Shown here in pieces: positions 6,938 through 7,717 of a stretch of 7,717 nucleotides of DNA. Source of the stretch: JADFAK01 sp047615865. Lineage in GTDB: Bacteria; Bacteroidota; Bacteroidia; Flavobacteriales_D; Sanyastnellaceae. Made by a program: the position numbers and the translations under genes. Under the pieces are notes generated by a model. That model worked only from the letters and a program-made list of their open reading frames with translations, searched no databases and was not told the DNA's origin. How positions within the stretch are numbered: the stretch's first letter is position 1; each line of letters starts with the position of its first letter. The stretch lies in contig JBLHIB010000140.1 of the NCBI GenBank assembly GCA_047615865.1, forward strand, positions 1 through 7,717, given 5' to 3'.

Positions 6938-7386
6938 CGAGACAAGAATTGAATTAAATTACCAAACCCCATGCTTATGCCGGTCAGTATAATCGACCAA
7001 AGAAAGAAAGCAAGAAACAGAAGCGGCAATGTGCTCTTTTTTTTAAAATATCGTGCAGCCAGGACCGCGGTAATTGGTACTGAAATAAGACCTGATATCA
7101 ACAATAATCCCATAAGCCCTAATTTGGATTTCACACGGACTAAGGCCCTGCTTTTCCAAGAAAATTTCTTTGACTGACGTCTCCTTTTACCTTGCAACCA
7201 TTTAAAGAATAAATCACCTGAATGATAGAAGAAACTACATCCAATGACGGCCCCAATGGTTGAAATCAAAACCGTTTCTACAAAACTCCAGCCTCTGGCC
7301 ACCATAATTGACGGCGTAATTACAAATTTCACGATGCTTGAGAACACCATCAGACAAAATTCAATCCAATATGCGCTATCTCCCAT
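6934..7386 (-). CDS. Small multi-pass membrane protein of unknown function
   Basis: A 150-residue protein I cannot name. It has four likely membrane helices: about 7-28, 34-55, 89-112 and 119-141. A strongly basic loop (KGRRR-like and Lys-rich, about 64-88) lies between helices 2 and 3 and should face the cytoplasm, which would also put both termini inside. The GLMGLLLISGLISVPITAVLAA stretch (90-111) vaguely recalls small-multidrug-export or DedA-like small membrane proteins, but not enough to assign a family. It sits between upp and the HAD gene. A GTG at 7389 overlaps the upp stop codon by one base; I prefer ATG 7386 just behind it (TAG TG ATG). The 3' end overlaps the HAD start by four bases. 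A role in nucleobase transport is conceivable from context only. Confidence 0.8.
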   Translation of the reverse strand: MGDSAYWIEFCLMVFSSIVKFVITPSIMVARGWSFVETVLISTIGAVIGCSFFYHSGDLFFKWLQGKRRRQSKKFSWKSRALVRVKSKLGLMGLLLISGLISVPITAVLAARYFKKKSTLPLLFLAFFLWSIILTGISMGFGNLIQFLSR

Positions 7387-7388
7387 CA

Positions 7389-7717
7389 CTATTCTTTGTT
7401 TCCAAAGGCCAAATCTCCGGCATCACCCAACCCGGGAACGATGTAAGCTTTAGCAGTCAATTCTAAATCCACCGCACCAACCCAAAAATGAACACGCGCT
7501 CCCATCTTTTTCTTTAAATACGCCAATCCCTGAGCGCTGACTATTGCACCCACTACATGCACTTCTTTTGGCTCCCCTCTCATCAGTAAAGCTTTATAGC
7601 TCTTGTAAAGAGAAACACCCGATGCAATCATTGGATCCGCTAGTATCAAAATTTTGTTCGTGAGATCTGGTGCCGTCATATAATCTACCTCAACACTAAA
7701 TTCGTCTGCAGAATCAT
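7389..7717 (-). CDS. upp: Uracil phosphoribosyltransferase, C-terminal part (5' end outside window)
   Basis: Uracil phosphoribosyltransferase joins uracil and PRPP to give UMP in pyrimidine salvage, in the cytoplasm. The frame is open to the window edge; residues DSADEFSVEVDY precede the Met at 7679, so that Met is internal. About 108 residues are visible, roughly half of the usual 208-220. The PRPP-binding loop reads LADPMIASGVS (E. coli VDPMLATGGS), and the uracil-binding C-terminus reads AYIVPGLGDAGDLAFG, near-identical to the family pattern (YIIPGLGDAGD). A normal C-terminus follows (FGNKE, stop). It is the first visible gene of a minus-strand operon continuing with the membrane protein and the HAD phosphatase. 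Confidence 0.93.
   Translation of the reverse strand, partial: DSADEFSVEVDYMTAPDLTNKILILADPMIASGVSLYKSYKALLMRGEPKEVHVVGAIVSAQGLAYLKKKMGARVHFWVGAVDLELTAKAYIVPGLGDAGDLAFGNKE

Noticed and set aside
7610..7650. PRPP loop of upp reads ASGVS rather than ATGGS
   Set aside because: That glycine position varies among family members as far as I recall; not evidence of inactivity.
1..7717. Defence system, prophage, CRISPR or mobile element
   Set aside because: No nuclease/helicase/transposase/integrase genes, no repeat arrays and no abrupt composition change; all intact genes look like core Bacteroidota genes.

Overview
The window looks like ordinary chromosome from a Bacteroidota bacterium, most likely a flavobacterium-like marine or freshwater lineage. 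Three things point there: the gene families (a BatA-type membrane protein, a TIGR02757/DUF2400 protein, a DUF3467 protein, and a flavobacterial-style dihydroorotase-like protein), promoter boxes of the TAnnTTTG type, and the lack of clear Shine-Dalgarno sequences. I see no phage, insertion sequence, CRISPR, tRNA or rRNA.

Layout. (1) 1-1124, plus strand: the C-terminal part of a long-chain (VLCAD-like) acyl-CoA dehydrogenase, cut by the window edge and closed by a strong hairpin terminator at 1176-1208. (2) 1125-1692: about 570 bases without an intact gene. Its second half (1374-1691) reads as the start of a secreted protein broken by one in-frame TAG, so I call a pseudogene remnant. (3) 1693-2475, minus strand: a TIGR02757 family protein. 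(4) 2476-2546: a very short divergent promoter region with a Bacteroidota -7 box next to each start codon. (5) 2547-5856, plus strand: a two-gene unit of a BatA-type membrane protein with a von Willebrand A-like domain and a dihydroorotase-like protein that has lost most of its metal ligands. (6) 5853-7717, minus strand: from right to left, the C-terminal part of uracil phosphoribosyltransferase, a four-helix membrane protein of unknown role and a YjjG-type HAD phosphatase, all tightly packed or overlapping, followed after about 75 bases by a DUF3467 protein. The two blocks meet tail to tail with overlapping stop codons.

How the genes fit together. The right half has a loose pyrimidine theme: uracil salvage (upp), a predicted nucleotidase of the pyrimidine-acting YjjG family, and a dihydroorotase homologue. 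The homologue is probably not an active dihydroorotase, so a joint pathway is inference only. I found no clear novel system. The points most worth a second look are the metal-site loss in the dihydroorotase-like protein and its pairing with the BatA-type protein, the paired leaderless-type promoters, the broken secreted-protein fragment, and a DNA-glycosylase-like signature in the TIGR02757 protein.
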